Shown: piece after piece, positions 5,868 through 6,424 of the stretch
How positions within the stretch are numbered: the first letter of the stretch is position 1
Layout: each line of letters begins with the position of its first letter
NCBI GenBank assembly: GCA_035308145.1
Contig: DATGHD010000092.1
Coordinates: forward strand, 1 to 6,424
DNA length: 6,424 bases
Direction: 5' to 3'
Origin: Roseiarcus sp035308145
Lineage (GTDB): Bacteria > Pseudomonadota > Alphaproteobacteria > Rhizobiales > Beijerinckiaceae
Made by a program: the position numbers and the translations under genes
The notes under the pieces: generated by a model
What the model was told of the DNA's origin: nothing
Seen by the model: only the letters and a program-made list of their open reading frames with translations
Database searches by the model: none

Positions 5868-6424
5868 TCAGGCGGCGCTGATCGCGAGCAGATCGCGCAC
5901 GATCGAAGCTGCAAGCCGCTCATCGAACGTGTCGCCAAAGCTGTGGCTAGTGATGATGTCCGGATGGTGAGTCCAAGCTACTGCTTTCGCCTTCTCGCAA
6001 AGTCCGACAAGCGTCGCCGCTGGAATGTTTTCCATGGCGTGAGCAAAGCGCGCTGTCCGATCGTAGAGACTCTCAAATCGCTGGCCGCTCTCTTCCTCCG
6101 GCGTCGCCTCGAAGGTCGCGTTTGCCTTTCTCAGATTGGCGCCAAGTCTCATAAGCTGCGCGTCGGGGTGAGGTGCCCTGCAAGGCCGCCAGCGCTTCCT
6201 CTTCCGCAACTCTGGCCGTCTCGTATGCGGCTTCCTCGGCGTCGGTTATCTCGGCCTTGTCTGCTAAGCCGGTTACTTCGACAAAGGCGCGGAAAGCTTC
6301 TCTGTGACGCTTGATCGCTGCAAGGATCGGATCAGGGGACTCAGGGGCGGCCGCCGGCGGCAACGCGGCGAGCGCTGGGCCTCCTACAGCGGAAGCGACG
6401 GCGAGGCCGCCAGCGAGTCCGGCT
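5868..6424 (-). pseudogene. Frameshifted, probably exported two-module hypothetical protein (5' partial)
   Basis: Read on the minus strand, one frame enters from the right edge. It shows the end of a signal-like segment (LAGGLAVASAVGGPALAAL) followed by PDPILAAIKRHREAFRAF and an acidic helix ending EEEALAALQGT. It stays open to 6073 but loses sense after about 6166. A second frame from about 6164 to the TGA at 5868 gives DAQLMRLGANLRKAN, then ENIPAATLVGLCEKAKAVAW and ERLAASIVRDLLAI. I associate these two modules with exported, often Tat-dependent, hypothetical proteins common in Rhizobiales; the function is unknown. Moving by one base at the run of four C (plus-strand GGGG 6165-6168) joins them into one 184-residue chain reading ALQGTSPDAQLMRLG. 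The simplest reading is a one-base insertion; sequencing error or programmed +1 shifting are alternatives. The N-terminus lies outside the window. The gene converges on the phage operon and may belong to the host or to the element's cargo. Confidence 0.65.

Noticed and set aside
5781..6314. Plus-strand 177-codon frame starting at the stop of the 547-aa gene
   Set aside because: TGATG at 5782-5786 looks like coupling, but the frame runs through the terminator and then antisense to the recognisable minus-strand protein, and its product is basic low-sense sequence.
1..6424. CRISPR array, tRNA or rRNA gene, insertion sequence ends
   Set aside because: I saw no regularly spaced long repeats, tRNA-like cloverleaf, rRNA-like sequence, transposase motif or terminal inverted repeats.

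Overview
The window looks like part of an integrated phage-derived element in a GC-rich alphaproteobacterium, most likely of the Hyphomicrobiales/Rhizobiales (Bradyrhizobium, Methylobacterium or methanotroph-like). The pointers are the high GC content, the style of the RepA-like ATPase and of the small terminase, and a right-hand gene that resembles exported hypothetical proteins common in that order. This placement rests on protein style recognised by eye, not on a database search.

Layout. Positions 1-1669 are a rightward, translationally coupled cluster: the tail of an unidentified gene, an 82-residue unknown protein, and a RepA/DnaB-type AAA ATPase of about 408 residues with clear Walker motifs. 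Positions 1670-2303 are mostly non-coding. They hold a small proline-rich ORF in the same frame as the ATPase and behind a very good ribosome binding site, five copies of the 7-mer TTCCAAC (three direct, two inverted) around a CCCCTAGGGG palindrome, two consecutive hairpins, and a GC-rich stretch containing GGGGGACCCCC. Positions 2304-5784 are a tightly packed rightward operon: small terminase subunit (TerS), an alanine-rich 91-residue protein, a 74-residue protein, a 176-residue T7 gp14-like internal virion/ejection protein, a 71-residue protein and a 547-residue probable ejection/internal virion protein. A rho-independent terminator at 5832-5865 closes the operon. A convergent minus-strand gene fills the right end (5868-6424). 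It encodes a probably exported two-module protein broken by a +1 frameshift at a run of four C (read on the minus strand), and its N-terminus lies outside the window.

How the parts fit. The ATPase with the repeat cluster reads as a replication module. TerS followed by ejection proteins reads as a packaging and delivery module. What is missing stands out: between TerS and the ejection proteins there is no large terminase, portal, protease or major capsid gene, and the gene spacing (overlaps of 4-23 bases, gaps of 13-22 bases) leaves no visible scar. The element could be a phage satellite that supplies its own TerS and ejection proteins while borrowing a helper's capsid and TerL. It could instead be a neatly deleted prophage, or a phage whose head genes lie elsewhere. 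The sequence alone cannot separate these.
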